Counted from the stretch's first letter, positions 34,892 to 43,643 are shown. The stretch: 64,000 nt of DNA from an uncultured Anaerolineae bacterium (GCA_937120535.1 CAKZJX010000052.1:1-64000), one strand, 5' to 3'. Numbers and translations: made by a program. Notes: generated from the letters alone by a model not told the origin.

Positions 34892-35728
34892 GTGAACCTC
34901 CACTACCTCCTCCTCCGCCTCCTCCGCCGCTTCCTGCCTGAACCTCTGATCCGCTTCCTGCTTCGACAAGAAGTGATCCTGCGCCCTGGCCTAGAAACGC
35001 GCCAACCGGCCGAAGCCGCCGCCCGCTACGTCCGTGCCCTTCGGCGGCACGGTCGCTCGCTTGCCGAGAATCGGGTGCTGGTGTTTGGATACGGCGGCAA
35101 CTTTGCCATCGGCGCCGAGCTCGTTCGGGCCGGCGCTCGCCAGACCGTCCTGCTGGACCGATTCGCTCCTCCAGACGATCGCCGAAACCGCCTGCTCTTG
35201 TACCAATACCCTGAACTCTTTACCCTGAAGCAAGGTCGAGTGCATCCGCAAGAGCCTTATCTCGTCGTGGTTCACGACGACGTGCGTCGTCTTGAGACCT
35301 ACGAACCGTTTGACCTCGTCGTTAGCTCCTCGGTCTACGAACACCTGGACGATCCCGATGGCCTGACCGCTGCCCTAGCAGCCCACACCGCCCCCCAGGG
35401 AGTTCACATCCACTACATCGATCTTCGGGATCACTACTTCCGCCTGCCGTTTGAGATGCTCAAATTCTCCGAATCGGTCTGGAAGCGCTGGCTCAACCCG
35501 ACCAGCAACCTAAATCGCCTGCGCCTGCGTGACTATCAGCGCATCTTTGAAAAGTACTTCTCCGAACTTCACATCCAGGTCCTCGATCGCGATCCACAAG
35601 CCTTTGCTCGGGCTCGGCCATTCATCCGCCCCGAATTCCTGACCGGCGATGACGATCACGACACCGTTACCCTCATCGAAATCATCGCTATTGCGCCCAA
35701 AGGGCGCTATCCTGCCGCCCCATTATAA
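34892..35728 (+). CDS. SAM-dependent methyltransferase-like protein
   Basis: 278 residues from a GTG start at 34892. Residues 56-75 (VLVFGYGGNFAIGAELVRAG) form a Rossmann glycine loop and VVSSSVYEHLDD (about 140) the later strand of a class I methyltransferase. The N-terminus is a very basic amphipathic helix (LLLRLLRRFL). A longer frame opens at 34739 inside the upstream gene, which I reject. The substrate is unknown; the neighbouring membrane protein may be a partner in a surface polymer pathway. A strong terminator follows the stop. Confidence 0.75.
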   Translation: MNLHYLLLRLLRRFLPEPLIRFLLRQEVILRPGLETRQPAEAAARYVRALRRHGRSLAENRVLVFGYGGNFAIGAELVRAGARQTVLLDRFAPPDDRRNRLLLYQYPELFTLKQGRVHPQEPYLVVVHDDVRRLETYEPFDLVVSSSVYEHLDDPDGLTAALAAHTAPQGVHIHYIDLRDHYFRLPFEMLKFSESVWKRWLNPTSNLNRLRLRDYQRIFEKYFSELHIQVLDRDPQAFARARPFIRPEFLTGDDDHDTVTLIEIIAIAPKGRYPAAPL

Positions 35729-35730
35729 AG

Positions 35731-35780
35731 GGCAAACGGCTGGGTGAGGGGGGCACCCAACCGTTTGCCATTTATATTTT
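35731..35780 (+). terminator. Rho-independent terminator
   Basis: A near-perfect 16-base stem from 35731 to 35769 (GGCAAACGG, TGGGTG paired with CACCCA, CCGTTTGCC) with a seven-base G-rich loop and one mismatch, followed by ATTTATATTTT. It begins two bases after the methyltransferase stop. Confidence 0.9.
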
Positions 35781-35839
35781 ACTACATTCTCCCAGAAAAT
35801 GCAAGACAACAACCTAAGCTAAAAATTAAAGTTTTTCAG

Positions 35840-35911
35840 CGCCCTGGGTGGGAATCGAACCCACATTTAAGCCTTAGGAGTGCCTTGTTCTATCCATTGA
35901 ACTACCAGGGC
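35840..35911 (-). tRNA. tRNA-Arg (anticodon CCT)
   Basis: Read on the minus strand, a 72-base cloverleaf. The acceptor stem GCCCTGG pairs fully with CCAGGGC; the D stem GTTC/GAAC, T stem GTGGG/CCCAC with loop TTCGATT, and a seven-base anticodon loop CTCCTAA place CCT at 34-36. The anticodon stem AGGCA/GGCTT has one G-U pair and an A-G mismatch next to the loop. Base 35840 would be the discriminator; CCA is not encoded, so it must be added later. The A/T-rich flanks and the plus-strand terminator upstream set it apart as a single-gene unit. Confidence 0.93.
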
Positions 35912-36181
35912 AACCTAATTATAACGGAATCGAGAGAATTTTGTGGGAAGACATACTGTAACCTACGTTCCGCACCTGTGAGTGAGTTTTCGCTATATTT
36001 AGCCAATCATACTCAATTTGGGGTTTGTAGACCACATATAGCCATACAAAATATGGAGAATTTTGCAAAAACATGCTTTTGTTCCCCTATTCGTTGACGG
36101 TCGCGCTTGCTGATCGGGCAGCGTGTTTTCGAACATTCCCGCCCTTCATGCACCAAATCCACAGAGATATAATCTAGCTCA
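35912..36181. other. A/T-rich intergenic region upstream of the PhnD-like gene
   Basis: About 270 bases with no gene. The composition is clearly richer in A/T than the surroundings. It holds the tRNA promoter side (TTATAATTAG on the minus strand), a 21-base element at 36081-36101, TGTTTTCGAA at 36124-36133, and the TATAAT of the next gene. The two elements recur at 54639-54700. Confidence 0.5.
36168..36173 (+). promoter_or_regulatory. -10 box of the PhnD-like gene, leaderless type
   Basis: TATAAT followed after eight bases by the ATG at 36182. No SD. The -35 region (TTCATG at 36145-36150) is weak. Confidence 0.5.
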
Positions 36182-37237
36182 ATGCGCGGTGCTCTTGTGC
36201 TTCTCTTTGCACTCATCTTCTCGCTCCTTCTGACGGCCTGCGATGCGGCGCCCACCTCCTCCCCCGAGCCGTTACCCTCGCCCCCGCCGCCCGCTTCCTC
36301 TCCGACCCCGGGCCGGCTTGCCGTGCCCACGGCCGTTCCCACTCCCCAGGCGCAGATCCCTTTCGGCGTCCCCGAGCGTCCCATTCTCTTTGCCCTGCCC
36401 CCTGCGCAGGATGGCATTGTTTCTGAACCTGTCCAACAAGTCCTTCTTCACCTCTCCCACCTCACCGCTCTTACCATCCTCCCCTACGTCCCCACTTCCT
36501 ACCATGAAACCGTGGACGGCCTGACCCAAGGGCTCTTTCACCTAGCCTGGGTATCCCCCTTGGCTTACCTGCTAGCTCACCAACAAGGTCAGGCCGATAT
36601 TGCCCTGACCTCGATTGTTCTGGGTCGAGAACGCAGAGCAAGCCAATTTCTGGTCAACCGTGCCCTAGTGCAAAATCGGACCTTCACGCTATATTATGAT
36701 CCCCTTACAGCAGCCAACCTAGCCGATTCCACCACCGCCCTAGCTCAATTTGCCGGCGCCAGGCCCTGCTGGCCCGATCCCTACTCACCAACCGGCTACA
36801 TCGTTCCCCTAGGCCTACTGCATCAGAACAACATCCAGACCAAGCCCGGCGCCTTCCTCCAAGGGCATACCACCGTGGTCAAGGCGCTCTACCAGGATGT
36901 AGAAGGGCTCCTGTGTCAATTTGGCGCTACTGTGGCCGACGAACGCATCTTCCTGGCGACCGAATTGCCCGACGTCGCACAGCGCGTGGCCATCGTCTGG
37001 ATGAGCGATCCGATCGTTCCGTTCGATGGAATCGCCTATGCCGCCGCTCTGCCCGATGAGCTGCGCGCTCGCCTGACGGCTGCTTTTCTCTCTATGGCCC
37101 AAACCGAGGAAGGGTTGAGCGCACTGCGCCAAGCGTTCCAGATTGACGGCCTAAAACCGGTGGATGACACGTTCTATTGGCCGTTGCGCGCAGCGGTTGA
37201 CCAAGCAGACCTTTCCTTAGATACTCTGATCCGCTGA
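36182..37237 (+). CDS. PhnD-like periplasmic substrate-binding lipoprotein (copy 1)
   Basis: 351 residues. A signal peptide ends in lipobox LLTAC (about 16-20), then a Pro/Ser-rich linker and a type 2 periplasmic-binding fold of the phosphate/phosphonate (PhnD) class. Copy 2 at 59.0-60.1 kb shares PCW...SP-x-GY, GAF-x-Q-x-H, C-x-FGAT and VIW...PI-x-P-x-DG. No PhnC or PhnE transporter genes are near either, so they may work with a transporter elsewhere or act as sensors. The start codon lies eight bases after TATAAT. A Crp/Fnr gene follows on the same strand after 59 bases. Confidence 0.85.
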   Translation: MRGALVLLFALIFSLLLTACDAAPTSSPEPLPSPPPPASSPTPGRLAVPTAVPTPQAQIPFGVPERPILFALPPAQDGIVSEPVQQVLLHLSHLTALTILPYVPTSYHETVDGLTQGLFHLAWVSPLAYLLAHQQGQADIALTSIVLGRERRASQFLVNRALVQNRTFTLYYDPLTAANLADSTTALAQFAGARPCWPDPYSPTGYIVPLGLLHQNNIQTKPGAFLQGHTTVVKALYQDVEGLLCQFGATVADERIFLATELPDVAQRVAIVWMSDPIVPFDGIAYAAALPDELRARLTAAFLSMAQTEEGLSALRQAFQIDGLKPVDDTFYWPLRAAVDQADLSLDTLIR

Positions 37238-37296
37238 AGCCCATCCCTGCTAGTTCACCCATCTTTTGCCAATTTTAGAACAGTCACGAATAACCC

Positions 37297-37971
37297 ATGC
37301 TTGATGCTTCTCAAATGGCTCTCCTAATGCACTCTCTACCCTGGCTGCAAGAAGCCGACCTCGATCTGTTGCGCGAGATTCAGCAAACAGCCCTCTTTGC
37401 TCGAATCCCCGCCGGCCGAGATGTCTTCCTGGAGGGCGATCGGGTGGATGGGATTGCTCTGATCCTCTCCGGCGTGGTTCGGGTCTACAAAATCAGCGAG
37501 ACCGGTCGCCAGATCACTCTCTATCGGTTTGGCGTAGGGCAATCTTGCATTTTGTCGGCCAATGCCATCCTGAGTCAGAAGACCTTTCCGGCCATTGCCA
37601 CGGTGGAACGAGACGCAGAAGCGGTGATCATTCCCTCCGACGTGTTCCGCAAGTGGGTGCGACAACACGACCTTTGGCGTGAATTTGTCTTCGAATTGCT
37701 CTCGCAACGGCTGGTTACGTTGATGGAGGTCATCAACGAGGTGGCGTTTGGTCGGATGGATGCACGCCTAGCCGCTTTTCTACACAAGCGCGCCCTTCTG
37801 CAGAATCCGATTCGTATCACCCATCGAGAGATTGCAGCCGAGCTCGGCAGTTCCCGCGAGGTGATCAGCCGTCTGCTGGAGGATTTTGCTGAGGCCGGCC
37901 TGGTTCGCCCAGGGCGAGGCGAGATCGACGTTTTAGACTTGGATGGTCTAGAAGGCCGCGCCATTGGGTGA
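37297..37971 (+). CDS. Crp/Fnr-family transcription regulator
   Basis: 224 residues. The cyclic-nucleotide-binding-like barrel (about 20-135, IPAGRDVFLEGDRVDGIALIL) is followed by a dimer helix and a winged helix with THREIAAELGSSREVISRLLEDF. There is a cysteine in GQSCILSANAILSQ where Crp has its ligand loop, but no Fnr-type cluster. Unlike the copy at 5.2 kb it lacks nearby conflict genes. The upstream PhnD-like gene might be its target or partner. The start ATG at 37297 has no clear SD. Confidence 0.9.
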   Translation: MLDASQMALLMHSLPWLQEADLDLLREIQQTALFARIPAGRDVFLEGDRVDGIALILSGVVRVYKISETGRQITLYRFGVGQSCILSANAILSQKTFPAIATVERDAEAVIIPSDVFRKWVRQHDLWREFVFELLSQRLVTLMEVINEVAFGRMDARLAAFLHKRALLQNPIRITHREIAAELGSSREVISRLLEDFAEAGLVRPGRGEIDVLDLDGLEGRAIG

Positions 37972-38046
37972 CTTTGTCACAGACAGGGCAATCAAGGTAG
38001 GATATAACCAACGCAGTCTATTATTGATTCCCAAAGGAGAGCAGAT

Positions 38047-38247
38047 ATGACCCGTAATATGTCCAATCTGGATCGCATCTTGCGTGTTGTGGTGGCGGTG
38101 ATATTCGTCTTCTTATACTTCAGCGGCGTGGCGAGCGGTGCTCTGGGCATCGTTCTGCTGGTGCTAGCAGTCGTCTTCGTGCTGACCTCGCTGGTTGGTG
38201 TTTGCCCGCTTTACGTGCCGTTCAAGATCAGCACCTACAAGAAATAG
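38047..38247 (+). CDS. DUF2892-family small membrane protein
   Basis: 66 residues, two membrane helices (about 13-30 and 33-50) and a VCPLYVPFKIST end, which matches DUF2892 proteins. These are often fused to or beside rhodanese or thioredoxin domains in sulfur metabolism. AAAGGAG lies about seven bases before the ATG. It follows the Crp/Fnr gene, which may control it. The function is unknown. Confidence 0.88.
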   Translation: MTRNMSNLDRILRVVVAVIFVFLYFSGVASGALGIVLLVLAVVFVLTSLVGVCPLYVPFKISTYKK

Positions 38248-38293
38248 GATAATTCAAGCCACAGTGATCTCCCGAAGAGAACTTTTCCTCTTT

Positions 38294-38320
38294 GGGAAGA
38301 TCGTTTTTAGGGATCTTCCC
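38294..38320. repeat. Inverted repeat between convergent genes
   Basis: A perfect nine-base stem GGGAAGATC/GATCTTCCC with a nine-base loop, between the DUF2892 gene and the convergent methyltransferase gene. It may act as a transcription terminator in both directions, although the T-run lies in the loop and not after the stem. Confidence 0.4.
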
Positions 38321-38366
38321 CCGACAACCTTCGCCGGAGGAAGAAAATCGATGGATCGGCTGGAGC

Positions 38367-39293
38367 TTAGGAGGCGGATGGTTCGGAGGGGCTTAACCGA
38401 GCAGCGTATTCCAGTCGGAAGTCGTAGATTCCATCGCGGTATTCGTAACGATGCCTGCAGGTCGGGCAATCGGCGCCAGCTGGATGGACTACCAGGGGCC
38501 AGGTCTCGCAGGCCGGGCAGCGAAAGAGCAGTTCGGCCGGCGGCGAAGCCAGGGGGGTTCCGCGTCGTCGAGCGCGGACGAACACCGACGGGGTCAGTTG
38601 CCACCATTCGCCGGTCGGCTGCAAGAGGCCATCGAGTGCGGCTAGGTAGTGAAATGGAACCAGGCGCTTGAGCAAGGCAAGGCGAAAGTGCGATACGGTG
38701 CGCTTGGCTTCGATGGTGAAGCCAGCTTCATCTAGCCAGGCGAAGATGGTTTGTGGGTGGAAATCGAAGTTCAGTGGAGCAAACTCCACCGGTTCTAGGT
38801 CAAATGGATTCCATGCTTGGCGGCGCGCTAGCCAGCGTAAGATAGCCTTTAGGTTGCGCTTATTGGCAAATTCGAGAAGGAAGATGCCGCCCGGTTGCAG
38901 TACGCGCGCTGCCTGGACCAGGGCGCGTGGCGCATCGGCCATGTGGTGCAGGGTGCGGATCATGGTGGCTGCATCGAACAGGCTATCGGCAAAGGGCAGG
39001 CGGTAGGCGTCTGCCGCCGCGTATACGTAGCGTTCAGAGCGCCCCAGCCGAGCTTGGGCCTGTTCGAGTTGGGTGTGAGAATAATCGAGCAGGACGATCC
39101 GCTCAAAGCCGATGTAGCGGGGCGTGTTGCGGCCGGCCCCGGCCCCGATCTCCAGCAACAGGCGACCTCCTTTGGGCAGCAGGCTTTGCAGGGCGATGGC
39201 CTCAGCAGCATCTTCGTAGGCTCGGTTGCCTTGTTCCCAGAAGGAGGTCTGGTAATCGGAATCGGTGTAGTCGCAGATCGGGGGATGGTTCAT
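38367..39293 (-). CDS. Methyltransferase with C-terminal zinc-ribbon segment
   Basis: 308 residues. The SAM-binding motif [16 protein letters not shown] is at about 46-61, with [19 protein letters not shown] as the second motif. The final 55 residues contain CPAC and CPTC, a Trm112-like zinc ribbon often seen in methyltransferases of small molecules or lipids. The ATG overlaps the UDP-glucose dehydrogenase stop (ATGA). This order, a sugar-nucleotide dehydrogenase then a methyltransferase, suggests work on a uronate or glycolipid. The substrate is not shown. Confidence 0.85.
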   Translation of the reverse strand: MNHPPICDYTDSDYQTSFWEQGNRAYEDAAEAIALQSLLPKGGRLLLEIGAGAGRNTPRYIGFERIVLLDYSHTQLEQAQARLGRSERYVYAAADAYRLPFADSLFDAATMIRTLHHMADAPRALVQAARVLQPGGIFLLEFANKRNLKAILRWLARRQAWNPFDLEPVEFAPLNFDFHPQTIFAWLDEAGFTIEAKRTVSHFRLALLKRLVPFHYLAALDGLLQPTGEWWQLTPSVFVRARRRGTPLASPPAELLFRCPACETWPLVVHPAGADCPTCRHRYEYRDGIYDFRLEYAARLSPSEPSAS

Positions 39294-40603
39294 GGTTGAT
39301 GGTTGTAGCCGCGCCCGACAGAGCGATAGGTGAAGCCCAGTTGTTTCATTAGAATCGGATCGTAGATGTTTCGTCCGTCAAAGATGACCGGCGTGCGCAT
39401 CAGGCTTTTGATCCTTTCTAAGTCGAGCTGTTTGAACTCATTCCACTCGGTGACCACGATCAGCGCATCACATCCTTCGGCCATGCTGTAAGGGTCGTCA
39501 AAGAGATCCACAGCGGGCAAGATGGAGCGGGCTGCGTCCATAGCAGCTGGGTCGTAGGCCCGCACTTGAGCGCCGCTCTCGATCAGCCCATGGGCGATGT
39601 CAATCGATGGGGCATCGCGCATATCGTCGGTGTTGGGCTTGAAGGCCAATCCGAGCAGACCGATGGTTTTGCCTTTGACGGAACCGCCTAGAAGTTCTGC
39701 CGTGCGCTGTACGGCTGCTTTGCGCTGCCGGTAGTTGACCTTCACGGCTGCGTCCAGGATGGGGGTTTCGAGCGCTTTCTCTTTAGCCATGTAGGCCAAA
39801 GCGCGCACGTCTTTGGGAAAGCAGGAGCCACCCCATCCCAGGCCGGCGTCCAGGAAGAGTTTTCCGATGCGAATGTCGTAGCCCATGCCAGCCGCCACCT
39901 CTTTGACATCGGCTCCGAGCGCTTCGCAGATTTCGGCGATCTCGTTGATGAACGAGATTTTGGTGGCCAAGAAAGCATTGCTAGCATATTTGATCATTTC
40001 TGCCGTGCGCAGATCGGTGATAACGATCGGGGCGCGCAGGGGGAGATGCAGTTCTGCCACTTTGTTGGCAGCTTCTTTATCGAGCGAGCCGATGACAATG
40101 CGATGGGGATTCATGAAGTCGCTGATAGCGGTGCCCTCGCGCAGAAATTCTGGGCAGGAAACCACCGAGAAGGGGATCGGTTTGGGCTGCGCGCTGCGCA
40201 CGATATCGGCCACCCAGTCTCCGGTGCCGATCGGAACCGTGGATTTGTTGATGATGATCAGGGGGCCGGTCATGTTCTGGGCGATAGAGCGGGCCGCAGC
40301 GGCAACGTACTGCAGATCCGCTTCTCCGTTGACCCCGGAGGGGGTGCCCACCGCAATAAAGATGAATTCACACCCGTGCAGGGCTTCTGCATAGGAAGTG
40401 GTGAAGGACAGACGACCAGCTTTGACGTTGCGCTTGACCAGTTCGTCGAGACCAGGTTCGTAGATGGGCATGATGCCCTGCTTGAGATTTTCGATACGCT
40501 TCTTGTTCATGTCGAGCGCCACCACTCGGTTGCCCAGGTCGGCGAAGCAGGCGCCCGTGACAAGACCGACGTATCCAACGCCGATGACACAGATTTGTTT
40601 CAT
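39290..40603 (-). CDS. UDP-glucose 6-dehydrogenase
   Basis: 437 residues, the size of the family. It oxidises UDP-glucose to UDP-glucuronate with two NAD. The Rossmann motif [18 protein letters not shown] starts at residue 7, and [16 protein letters not shown] (about 258) carries the catalytic cysteine and lysine. The late [17 protein letters not shown] is the NAD-binding third segment. Its ATG overlaps the receiver gene's TGA, and its stop overlaps the methyltransferase start. UDP-glucuronate feeds surface polysaccharides or glycolipids. Confidence 0.94.
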   Translation of the reverse strand: MKQICVIGVGYVGLVTGACFADLGNRVVALDMNKKRIENLKQGIMPIYEPGLDELVKRNVKAGRLSFTTSYAEALHGCEFIFIAVGTPSGVNGEADLQYVAAAARSIAQNMTGPLIIINKSTVPIGTGDWVADIVRSAQPKPIPFSVVSCPEFLREGTAISDFMNPHRIVIGSLDKEAANKVAELHLPLRAPIVITDLRTAEMIKYASNAFLATKISFINEIAEICEALGADVKEVAAGMGYDIRIGKLFLDAGLGWGGSCFPKDVRALAYMAKEKALETPILDAAVKVNYRQRKAAVQRTAELLGGSVKGKTIGLLGLAFKPNTDDMRDAPSIDIAHGLIESGAQVRAYDPAAMDAARSILPAVDLFDDPYSMAEGCDALIVVTEWNEFKQLDLERIKSLMRTPVIFDGRNIYDPILMKQLGFTYRSVGRGYNHQP

Positions 40604-41052
40604 GGGGATGATCTACCTCTTGTTTTAGGAGGATGGACTCGAGCAAGGCCAATTGTCGGCTTGGGTTGGAAGAGGACTCTTTGCTTGACGCAGCAACGAA
40701 GCCGCCTATTTTCAAAGGCGGCCACCCAAATGGGCTTGGAGAAATAGCCATCGCAGCCGGCCTCCGAGGCGCGCTTGCGGTCACAAGGCAGGGTGTGGGC
40801 GGCGAGGGCTAGGATGGGGATGTGACGAGTGGCCTGATCTGTTTTGAGACGGGCGGCGGCCTCCCAACCATCAAGCTCAGGCAACGGAAGATCCATGAGG
40901 ATCAGGTCGGGTTGTTTGCGCTGTGCCATCTCCACCCTTTCGATGCCGTTGGCTGCCGAGATAACGTGGTCGCCGAAGCGTTCTACCAGAAAACGCACTA
41001 GCTGCGGGTTATCAAGGTTATCCTCGATGATCAGGATTTTGGGTTTGCTCAT
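40600..41052 (-). CDS. Single-domain response regulator with aberrant C-terminus
   Basis: 150 residues. Residues 4-118 are a receiver domain: acidic pair at EDNL (10-13), phospho-acceptor in [11 protein letters not shown] (about 53), and lysine in YFSKPI. The usual conserved threonine/serine is alanine (LALAAHT). After KPI the chain departs from the family: [13 protein letters not shown] and a Pro/Arg-rich tail replace the last helix, as though a frameshift had occurred there. It has no output domain. It overlaps the UDP-glucose dehydrogenase gene by ATGA. The kinase at 23.1 kb is the only candidate partner in the window. Confidence 0.8.
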   Translation of the reverse strand: MSKPKILIIEDNLDNPQLVRFLVERFGDHVISAANGIERVEMAQRKQPDLILMDLPLPELDGWEAAARLKTDQATRHIPILALAAHTLPCDRKRASEAGCDGYFSKPIWVAAFENRRLRCCVKQRVLFQPKPTIGLARVHPPKTRGRSSP

Positions 41053-41072
41053 TGTCTTAAATATACTACAAT
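41045..41072 (+). promoter_or_regulatory. Promoter of the glycosyltransferase gene, leaderless type
   Basis: TTGCTC (41045-41050), a 16-base spacer and TACAAT (41067-41072). The ATG at 41080 lies seven bases on. No SD. Confidence 0.45.
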
Positions 41073-41079
41073 TGGTCCG

Positions 41080-42237
41080 ATGCGGTTGCTGTTTGTGGCC
41101 GATGGCCGCTCACCGATTTCACGCAACTGGATACGCCATTGGCTCGATCGGGGGGACGAGGTGTATTTGGCCTCGACCTTTTCTTGCGATCCTTTGCCGA
41201 GCTTGGCCGGCTTTGCGGCGATTCCGGTGGCGTTTAGCGGGTATCGTCCGATTTGGGCTCGAGGTGTACCTGCGGCCGGCCAGCGCGATGCGCGCTTGAT
41301 CCGTCTGCGCCAGGCGATCCGCCACTGGTTGGGGCCGTTGCGCTTGTCGCAAGATGCTCAAGGTCTACGTCGGTGGGCGGAGCAGGTGCAACCCGATCTG
41401 GTTCATGCGATGCGCATCCCGTATGAAGGGATGTTGGCCGCCAACGCCGGCCTGCAAGTGCCGCTGGTGGTGTCGGTCTGGGGCAATGACTTTACGTTGC
41501 ATGCGCCGGCCACGCCGTTAATGCGTCATCATACTCGCTGGACGATGTTGGTGGCCGACGGGGTGCATGCAGATTGTGAACGCGATATTCGTCTAGCGCG
41601 CCAATGGGGGCTGGACTCGAGCAAACCGACGCTGGTTGCGCCGGGGAATGGAGGCGTTCGCCGCGAGGTGTTCTTCCCTCCGCCACAACCGGTGGAGGAG
41701 CCGGTGGTGCTCAACCCACGCGGGTTTCGGGCGTATGTGCGCAACGATACGTTCTTCCGCGCTATCCCGTTGGTGTTGAAGGAAGTGCCGACGGCGCGCT
41801 TTTTGTGCGCCGGCATGGCCGGCCAGACCGAAGCGCTGCGCTGGATCGAGCGCCTCCACATCGGCCACGCAGTGGAGTTGCTTCCCCTGCGCCCTCACGC
41901 TGAGATGGCCAAGCTGTATCGCCGTGCGCAGGTCTTGGTCTCGCCGGCAGTACACGACGGGACGCCTAACACGCTGTTGGAGGGCATGGCCTGCGGGTGT
42001 TTCCCCGTGGCTGGCGATCTGGAATCGATTCGGGAATGGATTTGTGATGGGGAAAACGGCTTGCTGTTCGACCCCGCAGATCCGCAGGCGCTGGCGAGGG
42101 CGGTGATCCGCGCCATCCAGGACAAAGGCCTGCGCCAACGGGCAGCAGGCCAAAATGCTCAGCTGATTGCTGAGCGTGCCGACTATGCGCGTTCGATGGA
42201 ACGAGCAGAGAGGTTTTATCACATGCTGCGCCGCTAA
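41080..42237 (+). CDS. Glycosyltransferase family 4 protein
   Basis: 385 residues with a GT-B fold. The N-terminal Rossmann domain begins MRLLFVADGRSPISRNWIRH. The C-terminal domain holds the nucleotide-sugar contacts: SPAVHDGTPNTLLEGMACGCFPVAGD is the GT4 acidic E-x7-E region (about 288-315). It transfers a sugar to a lipid or glycan at the cytoplasmic face. The start follows TACAAT by seven bases. Its position next to the UDP-glucose dehydrogenase unit (opposite strand) suggests surface glycolipid or polymer work. The acceptor is unknown. Confidence 0.9.
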   Translation: MRLLFVADGRSPISRNWIRHWLDRGDEVYLASTFSCDPLPSLAGFAAIPVAFSGYRPIWARGVPAAGQRDARLIRLRQAIRHWLGPLRLSQDAQGLRRWAEQVQPDLVHAMRIPYEGMLAANAGLQVPLVVSVWGNDFTLHAPATPLMRHHTRWTMLVADGVHADCERDIRLARQWGLDSSKPTLVAPGNGGVRREVFFPPPQPVEEPVVLNPRGFRAYVRNDTFFRAIPLVLKEVPTARFLCAGMAGQTEALRWIERLHIGHAVELLPLRPHAEMAKLYRRAQVLVSPAVHDGTPNTLLEGMACGCFPVAGDLESIREWICDGENGLLFDPADPQALARAVIRAIQDKGLRQRAAGQNAQLIAERADYARSMERAERFYHMLRR

Positions 42238-42241
42238 CCGC

Positions 42242-42457
42242 TCACCCGCGCGAGGCGCGCAGTTCCTCCAGGCGTTTTTGCAGCTCTGCGCGACGCGCTT
42301 CAGCGGCTTGTCGCACTTCGGCGACAAACGAGGCGCCGCGTTGGCGAATCTCAGCGCGCAGCTGTTCCCCCGATTCGGGAGCTAGCAACAAGGCGATGGT
42401 TGCGCCAACCAACGCACCGATCAGCAGTCCGATCAAGAAACCAAATATCCGTCGCAT
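42242..42457 (-). CDS. YtxH-domain small membrane protein
   Basis: 71 residues. One membrane helix (MRRIFGFLIGLLIGALVGATIALLL region) is followed by LLAPESGEQLRAEI, the hallmark of the YtxH family, then a charged coiled coil. Members are general-stress proteins of unknown role. The ATG at 42457 has GGAGGG five bases upstream; an ATG at 42478 is less likely. It converges on the glycosyltransferase gene. Confidence 0.85.
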   Translation of the reverse strand: MRRIFGFLIGLLIGALVGATIALLLAPESGEQLRAEIRQRGASFVAEVRQAAEARRAELQKRLEELRASRG

Positions 42458-42548
42458 GGGACCCTCCAGGTTAGCCATCTGAGGTACATGGGTCGTGCCC
42501 AGCTTGCTCAGCGTGGTTGATTATAGGCCAAAAGGGGAAATTGTGGAA

Positions 42549-42554
42549 TATAAT
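42549..42554 (+). promoter_or_regulatory. -10 box of the panB-panE unit
   Basis: TATAAT about 190 bases before the panB start. No strong -35 is seen 16-18 bases upstream. Confidence 0.4.
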
Positions 42555-42559
42555 ACATA

Positions 42560-42747
42560 CATAGAGCGAGATGACAGCCGGAGAGGCCGGCCCCGGAAGA
42601 CCCAGATCCGCAGGCATCCCTTAGGGGAGCGTGACGGATGGAGTTCCTGAGATGGGCCGGCGGCGAGCGGCTCACTATTTCTTCGGCTTTCCTTGGCGCA
42701 GAATGGGGGCAGGCGCCGAGGGGACTCTACCATAGTTGGAGGGTACC
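42560..42747 (+). ncRNA. Structured leader of panB, candidate regulatory RNA
   Basis: A ~188-base transcribed leader precedes panB. It holds a nine-base-pair hairpin with a 13-base loop at 42691-42721 (CCTTGGCGC/GCGCCGAGG), an outer pairing GAGTTCC with GGGACTC around it (about 42642 and 42720-42726), and G/C-rich inverted segments at 42575-42600. The hairpin ends 16 bases before the SD GGAGGG (42738-42743). The pan RNA motif occurs before pantothenate genes in Chloroflexota and Firmicutes; whether this is that motif I cannot say. Confidence 0.4.
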
Positions 42748-43620
42748 TTGTCCACAACAATTCCTGTTTCCGAAGTTCAGCGCAAGAAGGTCACCACGCT
42801 CACGCTGCGCCAGAAGAAGGAGCGCAGCGAGCCGATCACCATGTTGACGGCATACGACTATCCTACTGCCTTGATCTTGGATCGGGTAGGCGTGGATGCG
42901 ATCTTGGTAGGAGACTCGCTGGGCATGGTGGTGTTGGGCTATACGAATACCTTGCCGGTGACCATGGAGGAGATGCTCCACCACTGCCGAGCGGTGGCGC
43001 GCGGGGCAAGTTATGCCTTGTTGGTCGGCGACATGCCTTTCTTGTCGTATCAGGTCTCGGTAGAAGAGGCGGTGCGCAATGCTGGGCGTTTCCTTCAGCA
43101 GGGCGGCATGGACGCCGTGAAGTTGGAGGGGGGAAGAGAACGGTTGGAGGCTATCCGCGCTATCGTGAGCGCCGGCATTCCAGTGATGGGGCATCTTGGG
43201 CTGACGCCGCAGTCGGTCCATCAGTTGGGCGGCTTTCGTCCTCAGGGTCGGACGGCCTGGGCAGCTCGACGTTTGCTGGAAGATGCGCTGTTGCTGGAGG
43301 AGGCCGGCTGTTTCAGCTTGGTGTTGGAGTCGGTTCCGGCACGTTTGGCAGAGCTGATCTCGCAGCGGCTTTCCATCCCCACGATTGGAATCGGGGCCGG
43401 CCGGGCATGTGATGGTCAGGTGTTGGTCACCCATGACCTGCTAGGGCTGTTTGACCGCTTTACGCCGCGCTTCGTCAAGAAGTATACCGACCTGTATGGC
43501 GAGATGCAACGCGCCTTCAGCGAATACGTTGCCGACGTGCAAGCCAGACGTTTCCCTGGCGCAGAACACGAGCTAGAGATGCCCGAGGAGGAATGGCAGG
43601 CCTTTCTGCGAGCCGGCTAA
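42748..43620 (+). CDS. panB: 3-methyl-2-oxobutanoate hydroxymethyltransferase
   Basis: 290 residues. It adds a hydroxymethyl group from methylenetetrahydrofolate to 2-oxoisovalerate, giving ketopantoate for CoA synthesis. MLTAYDYPTALILDRVGVDAI is replaced here only in short parts to the family's first strand; LVGDSLGMVVLGY (metal and substrate site), MPFLSYQ and LGLTPQSVHQLGG are hallmarks, and IGIGAG plus CDGQVLVTHDLLG finish the barrel. The start is TTG at 42748, with GGAGGG four bases upstream; an in-frame TTG at 42736 would sit inside that SD. panE follows after 23 bases. Confidence 0.95.
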   Translation: MSTTIPVSEVQRKKVTTLTLRQKKERSEPITMLTAYDYPTALILDRVGVDAILVGDSLGMVVLGYTNTLPVTMEEMLHHCRAVARGASYALLVGDMPFLSYQVSVEEAVRNAGRFLQQGGMDAVKLEGGRERLEAIRAIVSAGIPVMGHLGLTPQSVHQLGGFRPQGRTAWAARRLLEDALLLEEAGCFSLVLESVPARLAELISQRLSIPTIGIGAGRACDGQVLVTHDLLGLFDRFTPRFVKKYTDLYGEMQRAFSEYVADVQARRFPGAEHELEMPEEEWQAFLRAG

Positions 43621-43643
43621 GCGACGTGAGGCGCTTCGGAAGC

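Noticed and set aside
35744-36097. A 117-codon plus-strand frame
   Set aside because: It runs over the antisense of the tRNA and reads R-P-G-W-E-S-N-P-H, the known false frame opposite tRNA genes.
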